Shown here: piece by piece, positions 1 to 8,181 of the stretch | How positions within the stretch are numbered: position 1 is the stretch's first letter | How the letters are laid out: every line of letters starts with the position of its first letter | NCBI RefSeq assembly: GCF_900199205.1 | Contig: NZ_OBMJ01000001.1 | Span: forward strand, 1,302,001 to 1,366,000 | DNA length: 64,000 nucleotides | Direction of reading: 5' to 3' | Source of the DNA: Streptomyces sp. 1331.2 | Lineage (GTDB): Bacteria; Actinomycetota; Actinomycetes; Streptomycetales; Streptomycetaceae | Made by a program: the position numbers and the translations under genes | Notes under the pieces: generated by a model | Told to the model about the DNA's origin: nothing | Databases searched by the model: none | What the model saw: the letters and a program-made list of their open reading frames with translations, nothing else

Positions 1-752
1 GTGCGCGCGGAGGCGCCGTAGCCGAGGTCCTGCACGCCCTCGCCGAAGACCTCGCCGAAGATGCCGACCCGCTCGGCGCCGAGGCGCTGCGCCAGCCGGG
101 CCGCCACCGCCGGGATGTCGTACGCACGCACCGCGCGCCAGTAGAGGTTGCGTTCGTCCTCGACCAGCGCCAGCCCCTGCGCGCCGATCCCCTTGGACGA
201 CACCTGCACCTCGCCGGTGGCGGCGGTGTACGTCATCAGGCAACAACTGCCGTGCAGCTTCTCGGTCAGCACGACGGGCTCGCCCGGCTCGAAGACGTCG
301 GGGTAGCGCTTGAGGTTCTCGATGTCGACCCAGGGCAGCAGCTCCGGGGCGCTGACGGCGACGCCGCTCATCGAGGTCGGCACCGGCGGCTGCCACTTGA
401 CCACCCCGAGCAGCTCGGCGAAGTCCTCGCCGCGCTCGGCCGCGACGGCCAGGTCGGTGCCGGCGAGCGCGGCGGGCCGGCAGACGATGCCCTGGGACAG
501 CTCGCCGCGCAGCCGTACCGCCTTCACCCGGTTCGCCAGGGATCCGGCCAGCTTGCCGGTCAGGCCCAGCTCCTCGATCAACTCCTCGGGGAGGACGGAC
601 TGTTCGGGGATGTAGATCGCGTGCTCTCCGGTCCGGTACACGCCCTTGGCGACCACCGCCCGGTAGAGTCCGACCTGGGCGAGCTCCAGAGCATCGGCGT
701 TCGGGTGCTCCAGGACGGTCAGCTTCTCGGCGGTGACGCGCAGCGTGGACAT
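1..752 (-). CDS. RNA ligase, DRB0094-like family (3' part beyond window)
   Basis: The reverse strand encodes at least 250 residues and runs off the left edge, so the C-terminus is missing. The start is ATG at 752-750, behind a strong ribosome site (AAGGGGAGGAG). The motif EKLHGS (residues 164-169) matches nucleotidyltransferase motif I, with K165 as the expected adenylated lysine. GIFGEVFG (about 230-237) fits motif III with its acidic residue. The N-terminal about 120 residues precede motif I, as expected for the OB-fold module that comes first in the Deinococcus DRB0094-type RNA ligases. The likely role is ATP-dependent sealing of RNA ends in repair; the substrate cannot be told from sequence. 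It is transcribed away from modA. Family assignment is from motif order, without a database search. Confidence 0.75.
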   Translation of the reverse strand, partial: MSTLRVTAEKLTVLEHPNADALELAQVGLYRAVVAKGVYRTGEHAIYIPEQSVLPEELIEELGLTGKLAGSLANRVKAVRLRGELSQGIVCRPAALAGTDLAVAAERGEDFAELLGVVKWQPPVPTSMSGVAVSAPELLPWVDIENLKRYPDVFEPGEPVVLTEKLHGSCCLMTYTAATGEVQVSSKGIGAQGLALVEDERNLYWRAVRAYDIPAVAARLAQRLGAERVGIFGEVFGEGVQDLGYGASAR

Positions 753-1124
753 GGACGGACTCCTCCCCTTGGCTCGGCCGGGCCGGCGCACCTGCCGCGG
801 CCAGGCCGGATGTACGGACCGGCCCCACTCTGACCGCTCGACCGCCCCCGGCGCGAAGCATTTTCTGCACGCCCCTACCGCGCATCTGCGCCCCGCCATG
901 CACTGGCACGCCTCCCCGCGCGCCCGTCCCGCATCCGCCCGGTACCCACACCCCCGCCCCGTTTGAGCCATCCCACAGCAGGTCCGAGGCCCGTGACAAC
1001 CCCCGCCTGTGCGAAGCGACAGAGGATTTATCGCTCGCATTTGCGGCACTATGATCGCCGTAATGCCCGCACCTGCGGCCACCCCCGCGCCCCTTCCGGC
1101 GCGCACCCTGGAGGGGAAGCACCG
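753..1124. other. Divergent intergenic region, RNA ligase / modA
   Basis: This 372-bp gap separates the divergent RNA ligase and modA genes. I see no convincing gene in it. The right end holds a candidate modA promoter (listed separately). The 840-1030 stretch is less GC-rich than the surroundings (for example CATTTTCTGCA near 859), compatible with promoters for both genes. Confidence 0.6.
1027..1055 (+). promoter_or_regulatory. Candidate modA promoter
   Basis: A good -10 hexamer, TATGAT, lies at 1050-1055. A weak -35 (TTTATC, 1027-1032) sits 17 bp upstream. This would give a leader of about 60 nt before the modA start at 1125. The -10 is visible; the -35 and use are inferred. Confidence 0.4.
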
Positions 1125-1997
1125 ATGAGCTCCCGTACGACCGGCACCACCCGCAGACTCGCCGTCGCTGCCGCTGCGGCCCTCGCCCTCAGCCTCGGGG
1201 TCACCGCCTGCGGCAGCGACGGCGGAAAGTCCGGTTCCGCCGCCTCCAACGCACCCGCCTCCGCGAACGGCTCCGCGAACGCCTCGGCCCCCGCCGACGG
1301 CGGCAGCGGCGTTCCGAAGGCCAGCGGCGCCATCACCGTCTTCGCCGCCGCCTCGCTCAAGGAGACCTTCACCGAGCTCGGCAAGAAGTTCGAGGCCGCC
1401 AACCCGGGCACCAAGGTCACCTTCAACTTCGGTGGCAGCTCCAGCCTTGCGACCAGCATCAACTCCGGTGCCCCGGCGGACGTGTTCGCCGCCGCCAGCC
1501 CGGCCACCATGAAGACCGTCACCGACGCGGGCGGCGCGAGCGGCCAGCCGACGACCTTCGTCAGGAACACGCTCGCCATCGCCGTCCCCAAGGGCAACCC
1601 CAAGCACATCGCAGGCCTCAAGGACCTCACCGCCTCCGGCGTGAAGGTCGCGCTGTGCGCGAAGGAGGTGCCGTGCGGCGCCGCCGCCCAGACCGCGCTC
1701 AAGGCCGCCGGCCTCGACCTCACCCCGGTCACCCTGGAGCAGGACGTCAAGGGTGCGCTCACCAAGGTCGAACTCGGCGAGGTCGACGCCTCGCTGGTGT
1801 ACAAGACCGATGTGCAGGCCGATGCTGCGAAGATCGACGGTGTGGACTTCCCCGAGGCGGCCAAGGCCGTGAACGACTACCCGATCGCCGCGCTCGCCAA
1901 GGCACCGAACAAGGAGGGCGCCGCCGCCTTCGTCGCGTACGTCCAGTCGCCCGAGGCCAAGCAGGCGCTGACCGCAGCGGGCTTCCAGGCGCCGTGA
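1125..1997 (+). CDS. modA: Molybdate ABC transporter substrate-binding lipoprotein ModA
   Basis: A 290-residue exported lipoprotein that captures molybdate (or tungstate) outside the membrane for the ModBC importer. The start ATG at 1125 follows GGAGGGGA. Residues 11-29 form a signal peptide ending in the lipobox LGVTAC, with lipidated C29. A Ser/Ala/Gly-rich linker (about 30-65) is followed by the mature domain starting ITVFAAASLKETFTELG, typical of ModA (AASL contributes oxyanion-binding serine), then FGGSSSLATSINSGAPADVF and the late DASLVYKTD segment. Its stop overlaps the GTG of modB by four bases, so the two are probably co-translated. Assignment is strong from motifs and from the modB/modC neighbours. 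Confidence 0.93.
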   Translation: MSSRTTGTTRRLAVAAAAALALSLGVTACGSDGGKSGSAASNAPASANGSANASAPADGGSGVPKASGAITVFAAASLKETFTELGKKFEAANPGTKVTFNFGGSSSLATSINSGAPADVFAAASPATMKTVTDAGGASGQPTTFVRNTLAIAVPKGNPKHIAGLKDLTASGVKVALCAKEVPCGAAAQTALKAAGLDLTPVTLEQDVKGALTKVELGEVDASLVYKTDVQADAAKIDGVDFPEAAKAVNDYPIAALAKAPNKEGAAAFVAYVQSPEAKQALTAAGFQAP

Positions 1998-2941
1998 GCG
2001 ACCGCACCACCGGCTCCGATCCCGACCACCCGGCCGACGGGGCTGCCCACGGGCCGGTCGACGGGCCGGTCGACGGTACAGCCGCCGGGACCACCGACGG
2101 GCCGACCGGCGGGGCGGCGGGACTCACGAAGGTCCTGCCGCGCCGCCGGCCCCGCCCACGGGCACACCGCATCCCGGTCACCCTGCTGCTCCCGGCGCTG
2201 CTCGGGCTGGCGTTCCTGATCCTGCCGCTGGTCGGCCTGCTGATCCGGGCGCCCTGGAGCGCCCTGTCCGAACAGCTCACCAGCCCCGCTGTCTGGGACG
2301 CGCTGCGCCTGTCGCTGATCAGTGCGACGGCGGCCACCGTCGTGTCACTGCTCCTCGGCGTCCCGCTGGCCTGGCTGCTCGCCCGGACCGAACTGCCGGG
2401 CCGGCGGGTGATCCGGGCGCTGGTCACCCTGCCGCTGGTGCTGCCGCCGGTGGTCGGCGGTGTGGCGCTGCTGCTGGTGCTCGGGCGGCGCGGCATCGTC
2501 GGGTCCTGGCTGGACTCGGCCTTCGGCATCACCCTGCCGTTCACCACCACGGGCGTGGTGATCGCCGAGGCCTTCGTGGCGATGCCGTTCCTGGTGATCA
2601 GCGTCGAGGGCGCGCTGCGGGCCGCCGACCCCCGCTTCGAGGAGGCGGCCGCGACCCTGGGCGCCTCCCGACTGACCGCGTTCCGGCGGGTCACCCTGCC
2701 GATGATCGCCCCGGGGATCGCCGCCGGAGCCGTCCTCGCCTGGGCCCGGGCGCTCGGCGAGTTCGGCGCCACGATCACCTTCGCGGGCAACTTCCCCGGC
2801 CGCACCCAGACCATGCCGCTGGCCGTCTACCTGGCCATGGAGTCCGACCCGGAGGCGGCGATCGCGCTGTCGCTGGTGCTGCTGGTGGTCTCCGTCGCCG
2901 TACTGGTCGGCCTGCGCGACCGCTGGCTGTCCACCCCGTGA
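1994..2941 (+). CDS. modB: Molybdate ABC transporter permease ModB
   Basis: A 315-residue inner-membrane permease of the molybdate importer. The GTG start at 1994 overlaps the modA stop (GTGA), with no independent ribosome site, so translational coupling is likely. The first about 55 residues are polar and Gly/Asp/Thr-rich, with a short repeated GPVDGPVDG; this extension is longer than usual for ModB. About six membrane segments follow from residue 60. The EAA loop that docks to the ATPase is visible as EEAAATLGASRLTAFRRVTLP, followed by PGIAAGAVLAWARALGEFGA, the classic molybdate/sulfate-permease signature. Confidence 0.92.
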   Translation: MSDRTTGSDPDHPADGAAHGPVDGPVDGTAAGTTDGPTGGAAGLTKVLPRRRPRPRAHRIPVTLLLPALLGLAFLILPLVGLLIRAPWSALSEQLTSPAVWDALRLSLISATAATVVSLLLGVPLAWLLARTELPGRRVIRALVTLPLVLPPVVGGVALLLVLGRRGIVGSWLDSAFGITLPFTTTGVVIAEAFVAMPFLVISVEGALRAADPRFEEAAATLGASRLTAFRRVTLPMIAPGIAAGAVLAWARALGEFGATITFAGNFPGRTQTMPLAVYLAMESDPEAAIALSLVLLVVSVAVLVGLRDRWLSTP

Positions 2942-3108
2942 CCGCCGCGACCGTGACCACGCCCACGTGTACGACCGCACCCGCGTGTACGACCGCACCT
3001 TCGTCGGTGGCCCCACCCTCGTCGGTGACCGCACCCTCGTCGGTGACCGCACTCGCGCTCCCGCCCGCCCCCGGCACCCCCTCGGACACCTGGACGACGA
3101 CCCGATGA
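2938..3108 (+). CDS. Possible 56-codon linking ORF between modB and modC
   Basis: A GTG at 2938 overlaps the modB stop (GTGA). The frame runs 56 codons to a TGA at 3106-3108, which overlaps the modC ATG (ATGA). The product would be Thr/Ala/Pro/Ser-rich, with repeats TTAP and PSSVTA, and no recognisable domain. The DNA is made of short tandem repeats: two copies of a unit with GTGTACGACCGCACC and three of a unit with TCGTCGGTG. It may carry ribosomes from modB to modC, which has only a weak ribosome site. It may equally be spacer DNA that is open by chance. Confidence 0.25.
   Translation: MTAATVTTPTCTTAPACTTAPSSVAPPSSVTAPSSVTALALPPAPGTPSDTWTTTR
2965..3058. repeat. Short tandem repeats in the modB-modC gap
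   Basis: Two adjacent 15-bp units (GTGTACGACCGCACC type) are followed by three units of about 18 bp sharing TCGTCGGTG. They lie between modB and modC and fill the linking reading frame. Confidence 0.7.
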
Positions 3109-4181
3109 GCACCGAGAACACCACCGGCCAGGCACTCGACGCCCGACTGCGAGTCGAACGCCCCGCATTCACCCTCGACCTCGCCCTCACCGCCGCCCCC
3201 GGCGAGGTGGTCGCGTTGCTCGGCCCCAACGGCGCCGGCAAATCCACCGCCCTGCGCGCCCTCGCCGGGCTGCTGCCGCTCACCGGCGGCCACCTACGCC
3301 TGGACGGCCACCTCCTGGAGGACCCGGAGCAGCGCGTGCACACCCCCGCCGAGGAGCGGCCGGTCGGCGTGGTGTTCCAGGACTACCTGCTGTTCCCGCA
3401 CCTCAGCACGCTCGACAACGTGGCCTTCGGCCCGCGCTGCCAGGGCCGCCCCAAGCGCGCCGCCCGGGCCGAGGCGGCCGGCTGGCTGGAGCGGATGGGC
3501 CTGGCCGACCACGCCTCGGCCCGCCCCGGCCGGCTCTCCGGCGGTCAGGCCCAGCGGGTGGCACTGGCCCGGGCGCTCGCCGTGCGCCCCCGACTCCTCC
3601 TGCTGGACGAGCCGCTGGCCGCCCTGGACGCCCGCACCCGCCTCGACGTGCGGGCCCAACTACGGCGCCACCTGGCCGAGTTCGAGGCGGTGGCGGTACT
3701 GGTGACGCACGACCCGCTGGACGCGATGGTGCTGGCCGACCGGCTGGTGGTGATCGAGCACGGGATCGAGGTGCAGTCCGGCAGCCCGGCGGAGGTCGCC
3801 CGGCGGCCGCGCACCGACTACATCGCCCGCCTGGTCGGGCTGAACCTGTACCAGGGCCGGGCCGAGGGCACGCAGGTCACGCTCCCGGACGGCACCGTCC
3901 TGGCCACCGCCGAGGAGTTGGACGGGCCGGCGTTCGTCGCCTTCCCGCCCTCCGCCGTGACCCTCTACCGCGAACGCCCGCAGTCCAGCGCGCGCAACCT
4001 GTGGAAGGCCGAGGTCACCGGCCTGGACCTGCACGGCGACCGGATCCGCGCCGACCTGTCCGGCGAGCTGCCGATGGCCGCCGACCTCACCCCGGCGGCG
4101 GTCGCGGAGCTGGGGCTGGCGCCCGGAGCGGCGGTCTGGGCCTCGGTCAAGGCCACCCAGACCCACGCCTACCCGGCCTGA
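3105..4181 (+). CDS. modC: Molybdate ABC transporter ATP-binding protein ModC
   Basis: A 358-residue cytoplasmic ATPase that powers ModB. Walker A is GPNGAGKST (residues 40-48). The signature LSGGQAQRVALARALA and Walker B LLLLDEP are present, with a switch His in LVTHDPLDAM. The C-terminal about 100 residues (from NLYQGRAEG) fit the MOP-like molybdate-binding domain of ModC. The ATG at 3105 was chosen because the protein there begins shortly before the ABC fold. Its ribosome site is weak, and an upstream short frame ends at this ATG. No modE is visible next to the operon. Confidence 0.9.
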   Translation: MSTENTTGQALDARLRVERPAFTLDLALTAAPGEVVALLGPNGAGKSTALRALAGLLPLTGGHLRLDGHLLEDPEQRVHTPAEERPVGVVFQDYLLFPHLSTLDNVAFGPRCQGRPKRAARAEAAGWLERMGLADHASARPGRLSGGQAQRVALARALAVRPRLLLLDEPLAALDARTRLDVRAQLRRHLAEFEAVAVLVTHDPLDAMVLADRLVVIEHGIEVQSGSPAEVARRPRTDYIARLVGLNLYQGRAEGTQVTLPDGTVLATAEELDGPAFVAFPPSAVTLYRERPQSSARNLWKAEVTGLDLHGDRIRADLSGELPMAADLTPAAVAELGLAPGAAVWASVKATQTHAYPA

Positions 4182-4270
4182 GCCCCGTCCGGCCCACCCG
4201 CCCGTCCGCTCTCGCAACCGACCGAGCACCCGCCCGCCCGGCTCCCCGGCGCACGGCCCCTGACCGGGTC

Positions 4271-4993
4271 CTACTCCGACGGCTCGACGAACCCCGATTC
4301 GTACGCGGCGATCACCGCCTGGGTACGGTCCCGCGCACCCAGCTTCGCCAGCACGCTGCTGACGTGCGTCTTCACCGTCTGCACGCCGAGGAACAGCCGT
4401 TCGGCGATCTCTCCGTTGCTGAGGCCGCGCGCGATCAGCCGCAGCACCTCCGCCTCGCGTTCGGTCAGTGCCGCCCGTTCCATGGCGGCGCGGGCGGTCG
4501 GGTTGCCGTGCCCGGCGGCCAGGCGGCGGATCGCGGCCGGGAACAACAGCGACTCCCCCGCCGCCACCAGCCGTACCGCCTGGGCGATCTCGGCCGGGCG
4601 GGACCGCTTGAGCAGGAAGCCGTCGGCGCCCGCGCGCAGCGCCTGGTAGACGTAGTCGTCGTTCTCGAAGGTGGTCACGACCAGGATCCGCGGCGGACGC
4701 TCCCCGGGGGCGCCGGGACGCAGCAGCTCGCGGGTGGCCGCCAGGCCGTCCATCACCGGCATCCGGACGTCCATCAGCACGACGTGCGGCCGCAGTTCGC
4801 GCGCCCGGGCGACCGCCTCCGCGCCGTCGGCCGCCTCGCCGACCACCCGCAGGTCCCCCTGCGCCTGAAGGACGGCGCGCAGGCCGAACCGGACCAGCTC
4901 CTCGTCGTCGGCGAGCAGGATGTCCGTCATGCCCGTGCCCGCCATGCCCGCTGCGCTCCCGGTCGGACCGTCCACCACAAGATCGTTCGTCAC
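4271..4993 (-). CDS. NarL/FixJ-type response regulator
   Basis: The response regulator of the pair encoded here. It has a receiver domain beginning MTDILLADDEELVRFG with the acidic pocket DDE and a phospho-acceptor Asp in VLMDVRMP (residue 75 from the GTG start, 54 from the inner ATG). A LuxR-type helix-turn-helix follows at the C-terminus (LTEREAEVLRLIARGLSNGE). The GTG at 4993 overlaps the stop of the histidine kinase gene (GTGA), which favours it by coupling and gives 240 residues. The in-frame ATG at 4930 gives 219 residues, the usual family length. It probably controls the divergent ABC exporter at 6.4-8.9 kb; that is inferred from position. Confidence 0.88.
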   Translation of the reverse strand: MTNDLVVDGPTGSAAGMAGTGMTDILLADDEELVRFGLRAVLQAQGDLRVVGEAADGAEAVARARELRPHVVLMDVRMPVMDGLAATRELLRPGAPGERPPRILVVTTFENDDYVYQALRAGADGFLLKRSRPAEIAQAVRLVAAGESLLFPAAIRRLAAGHGNPTARAAMERAALTEREAEVLRLIARGLSNGEIAERLFLGVQTVKTHVSSVLAKLGARDRTQAVIAAYESGFVEPSE

Positions 4994-6246
4994 GAGCCCA
5001 AGCGTAGGGGCAGCCGCACGTTCAGCACCCACTCCCCGCTCCCGTCCTCCGCCGCCCCCGCCGTCGCCTCTCCGCCGAGCAGCGTGGCGCGCTCACGGAT
5101 GCCGCGCAGGCCCTTGCCGCCCTTGCGCACCCCGCCCGCGCCCGGCCACGTCCCGCCCGCCGGGGGCCGGTTCCCGCCGCCCGGCAGCCGGTTGGCGCAG
5201 CGCAGCTCCAACTGCCCCGCCCGTACGGCGATCCGGACACCGACGGGCTCGCCGGGTGCGTACTTGAGCGCGTTGGTGACCCCCTCCTGGACGATCCGGT
5301 ACGACTCGCGGGAGAGCACTCCAGGCAGCACGTCGGCGGACGCCTCGATCCGCGCCTCGACCGGGCTGCCGGCCGCGCGGGCGGTGTCGAACAGCGCGGG
5401 CAGCTGGTCGATTCCGGGCTGTTCGGTGGCCACGGCGTTCGCCCCGGCGGGGGTCTCGCGCAGCAGGACGAGGGTGCGTTCGAGGTCGTCCATGGCCTGG
5501 CGCCCGGTCTCCTCGATGACTTCGAGCGCCTTGGCGACGAAGGCCTGGTCGCCGACCTCGCGGGCCGCACCGGCCTGAATGACCGTCACTGTCAGTGCAT
5601 GGCCGATGGAATCGTGCAGCTCACGGGCCAACCGGTTGCGCTCCAGCAGCCGTTCGGCCCGCAACTCCGCCTCCGCCAGCCGCTCCGCCGGGGACGGGCT
5701 CAGCAGCCGTACGGCCATGGCGAGTTGGAGGCGTCCGGCGGCCACCACCAGCCAGCCGTAGCCGAACAGTGCCACCGGCAGGAGCAGGAGGTAGTGCTGC
5801 CCGCGGGGCCCCGCCAGCAGGCCGCCGCCGGCGTTGACGCCGAGCACGGTCGCCATCCCGACGGCCGACCCGAGCGCGACCCGGCCGATCAGCCAGAGCG
5901 CGGTGCGCCACCGGTCGGCCCAGCCGCGGGAGGAGTCGGCGGCGATGTCCTGCTCGCGGTCGGGCACCAGCAGCAGCCGGGCCTGGATCCCCTCCGCCCG
6001 CCGGGTCGCCGGGATGAGCGCGGCGAGCATCAGCAGGACGGAGTCCACGGCGACGCACTCCGCCACGATCCGGGTGAGCGTCAGCCCGTACGTCCCGGGA
6101 TAGACCAGCAGGACGACGCCCATGAAGATCCATCCGACCAAGAGGTGCAGCAGACGCGCGTAGGTGGCTCCGGCCAGCAGCGGCGCGAGGATCCTGGGCA
6201 CGGCGATCCTGGGCACGGCGATCTTGGGCACGGCGATCTTGGGCAC
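4990..6246 (-). CDS. Sensor histidine kinase (HisKA_3 type)
   Basis: A membrane histidine kinase of 418 residues paired with the overlapping response regulator. About four to five hydrophobic segments lie between residues 25 and 180. The dimerisation/phosphorylation motif RLARELHDSIGHALTV gives phospho-acceptor H211. A HATPase domain follows (RIVQEGVTNALKYAPG as the N box; GGKGLRGIRERA as the G box). The GTG start gives an odd N-terminus made of four repeats of V-P-[KR]-I-A, coded by a 15-bp tandem repeat at 6185-6246. A downstream start is possible and would remove the repeat. The trigger is unknown; a role in sensing a drug or cell-envelope stress is inferred from the ABC exporter next door. 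Confidence 0.88.
   Translation of the reverse strand: MPKIAVPKIAVPRIAVPRILAPLLAGATYARLLHLLVGWIFMGVVLLVYPGTYGLTLTRIVAECVAVDSVLLMLAALIPATRRAEGIQARLLLVPDREQDIAADSSRGWADRWRTALWLIGRVALGSAVGMATVLGVNAGGGLLAGPRGQHYLLLLPVALFGYGWLVVAAGRLQLAMAVRLLSPSPAERLAEAELRAERLLERNRLARELHDSIGHALTVTVIQAGAAREVGDQAFVAKALEVIEETGRQAMDDLERTLVLLRETPAGANAVATEQPGIDQLPALFDTARAAGSPVEARIEASADVLPGVLSRESYRIVQEGVTNALKYAPGEPVGVRIAVRAGQLELRCANRLPGGGNRPPAGGTWPGAGGVRKGGKGLRGIRERATLLGGEATAGAAEDGSGEWVLNVRLPLRLGS
6185..6246. repeat. 15-bp tandem repeat at the kinase gene 5' end
   Basis: Four near-identical 15-bp units (core GGCACGGCGATC) lie at the extreme 5' end of the histidine kinase frame and encode V-P-[KR]-I-A units. Copy-number change would stay in frame. 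Confidence 0.85.
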
Positions 6247-6303
6247 CGCGCCATCCTGCCAGTTCGTCGGCGGTTCCCGGCTCCCGTCCCGGGTGCGGTC
6301 ACG

Positions 6304-6321
6304 CTCCCTCCCGAGAGGGAG
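6304..6321. promoter_or_regulatory. Inverted repeat in the divergent kinase/ABC gap
   Basis: CTCCCTC (6304-6310) and GAGGGAG (6315-6321) form a perfect 7-bp dyad with a 4-nt centre. It sits in the 188-bp gap between the histidine kinase (minus) and the ABC ATPase (plus). It could be the binding site of the neighbouring response regulator or another operator; this is inference. Confidence 0.35.
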
Positions 6322-6434
6322 GCGGCTCCACTCCCCTGCGGGATCCGCCGGTGGGCCCGCTGCGGTCGAATGTGACCACCGGCCGGAACTGCCGGCAGCA
6401 GCGCACCACCGAACGATCCGAAGGGAGCACGGCC

Positions 6435-7352
6435 GTGATCGAGATCCAGGGCCTGACCAAGGAGTACGACGACCGGCGTGCCGTCGACGACCTCTCCTTC
6501 GAGGTCCGACCCGGCGTGGTGACCGGCTTCCTCGGCCCGAACGGCGCCGGCAAGAGCACCACCATGCGCCTGGTCCTCGGCCTCGACCGCCCGACCGCCG
6601 GACGCGCCCTGGTCGGCGGCCGCCCGTACACCGAACTCGCCGACCCGCTGCGGCAGGTGGGCGCGCTGCTGGATGCCCAGGCCCTGCACGGTGGGCGCAC
6701 CGCGCACGGCCATCTGCGCTGGCTCGCCGCGAGCAACGGGCTGTCGAAGCGCCGGGTGGACGAGGTGCTCGCCCAGGTCGGCCTGAGCGAGGCGGCCGGA
6801 CGCCGGATCCGCACCTTCTCGCTCGGCATGCGCCAGCGCCTCGGGGTGGCCGCCGCGCTGCTCGGAGACCCGCCGGTCCTGATGCTGGACGAGCCGGTGA
6901 ACGGCCTGGACCCGGAGGGCATCCGCTGGATCCGCACCCTGCTGCGCGAACTCGCGGCCGAGGGACGGGCGGTGCTGGTCTCCTCCCACCTGATGACCGA
7001 AATGTCCCTCACCGCCGACCACTTGGTGGTGATCGGACGCGGCCGGCTGCTCGCCGACGCCGCCACCTCCGAGTTCATCGACCGCCACGGCCGCACCCGG
7101 GTCCGCGTCCGGGCCGTCGACCCGACCAAACTCGCCGCCCTGCTCGGCGGCACCGGGCACGGCCTCGATGCCACCCGAGTCGACGGCGGCGCCTGGGAGG
7201 TGAGCGGTGCCGAGCCCGAGCGGATCGCCGCACTCGCCGCCGCCAACGGCGTGGTGCTGTACGAGATCGCCGTACGACAGGACTCACTGGAGGACGCGTT
7301 CATGCGGATGACCGCCGGCAGCGTCGAGTACCGGGCGGAGGCCGCCGCATGA
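6435..7352 (+). CDS. ABC transporter ATP-binding protein (exporter type)
   Basis: A 305-residue ATPase with the start MIEIQGLTKEYDDR, Walker A GPNGAGKS (about 34-41), signature FSLGMRQRLGVAAALLGDP, and Walker B LMLDEPVNGLDPEG. The NGLDPEG form and the about 90-residue C-terminal extension are typical of DrrA/CcmA-like exporter ATPases. GTG at 6435 follows AAGGGAG at good spacing. It overlaps the next gene by four bases (ATGA) and heads a three-gene operon with two permeases. The divergent two-component pair suggests induction by the compound exported; the substrate is unknown. Confidence 0.88.
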   Translation: MIEIQGLTKEYDDRRAVDDLSFEVRPGVVTGFLGPNGAGKSTTMRLVLGLDRPTAGRALVGGRPYTELADPLRQVGALLDAQALHGGRTAHGHLRWLAASNGLSKRRVDEVLAQVGLSEAAGRRIRTFSLGMRQRLGVAAALLGDPPVLMLDEPVNGLDPEGIRWIRTLLRELAAEGRAVLVSSHLMTEMSLTADHLVVIGRGRLLADAATSEFIDRHGRTRVRVRAVDPTKLAALLGGTGHGLDATRVDGGAWEVSGAEPERIAALAAANGVVLYEIAVRQDSLEDAFMRMTAGSVEYRAEAAA

Positions 7353-8152
7353 GCACCCCGGCCGCCACCATCCCGACCCCTGCTCCTACCCCGGCTCACC
7401 AGGCTCCCACCGCCCGCTCCCTCACCGTCAACGCCCTTCGCGCCGAACGGATCAAGCTCACCACCCTGCGCTCGCTCTGGATCACCCCGCTGCTCGCACT
7501 CCTGCTCACCGCCGGGGTCACCACCCTCACCGGCGCGATCCTCCACGGCGCCGACCACAACCTCACCGACGACCCCAGCGTCGGCATCTTCTACGGGCTC
7601 AACTTCGGCCAGGCGGCGCTGGTGTGCTTCGGCATCCTGCTGATCGGCCAGGAGTTCAACACCCGCATGATCGACGTGTCGCTCACCGCCGTTCCGCGCC
7701 GCGGCCGGCTCTACGGCGCCAAGTTGGCGACCGGCGCGCTGGTCGCACTGCCGGTCGGTGCCCTCGGCACGGCGGGCGGCCTCGCCGGGTACGCGGCCAC
7801 CGTCCCCGGCGCGTGGGACGGACCGGCCCTGGCGCGCAGCGTCATCGCCGGCGTGCTCTACCAGGTGCTGCTGGTGGTGCTCTGCCTCGGGGCGACCGCC
7901 CTGCTGGGCAACCTCACCGCCGCCATGGGGCTGCTGGTCCCGACGGTGTTCCTGCTCTCGCCGCTGCTCAGCGGCGTACCCGGGGTCCGCCGGCTGGTCC
8001 AGTTCCTGCCCGACCGGGCCGGCCAGTACGCACTGCGCTACGCCGACGACCCCCAGGTCGACTACGGCCACTGGACCGGGCTGCTCATCATGGCGCTCTG
8101 GACGGCCCTGGCGGCCTACGGCGGCCTGCGCGCCGTCCGGCGCACCAAGTGA
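7349..8152 (+). CDS. ABC transporter permease (copy 1)
   Basis: A 267-residue membrane protein with about six hydrophobic segments. It starts at the ATG overlapping the ATPase stop. Residues 1-25 are Pro/Ala/Thr-rich. The segments LRAERIKLTTLRS and GIFYGLNFGQAALVC, followed by FNTRMIDVSLTAVPRRGRLYG, are the landmarks shared with the next gene, showing tandem duplication. It likely forms the channel of the exporter with its sister protein. Confidence 0.85.
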   Translation: MSTPAATIPTPAPTPAHQAPTARSLTVNALRAERIKLTTLRSLWITPLLALLLTAGVTTLTGAILHGADHNLTDDPSVGIFYGLNFGQAALVCFGILLIGQEFNTRMIDVSLTAVPRRGRLYGAKLATGALVALPVGALGTAGGLAGYAATVPGAWDGPALARSVIAGVLYQVLLVVLCLGATALLGNLTAAMGLLVPTVFLLSPLLSGVPGVRRLVQFLPDRAGQYALRYADDPQVDYGHWTGLLIMALWTALAAYGGLRAVRRTK

Positions 8153-8181
8153 CCACGCAGGAACGAGAGATGGGAGAGACG

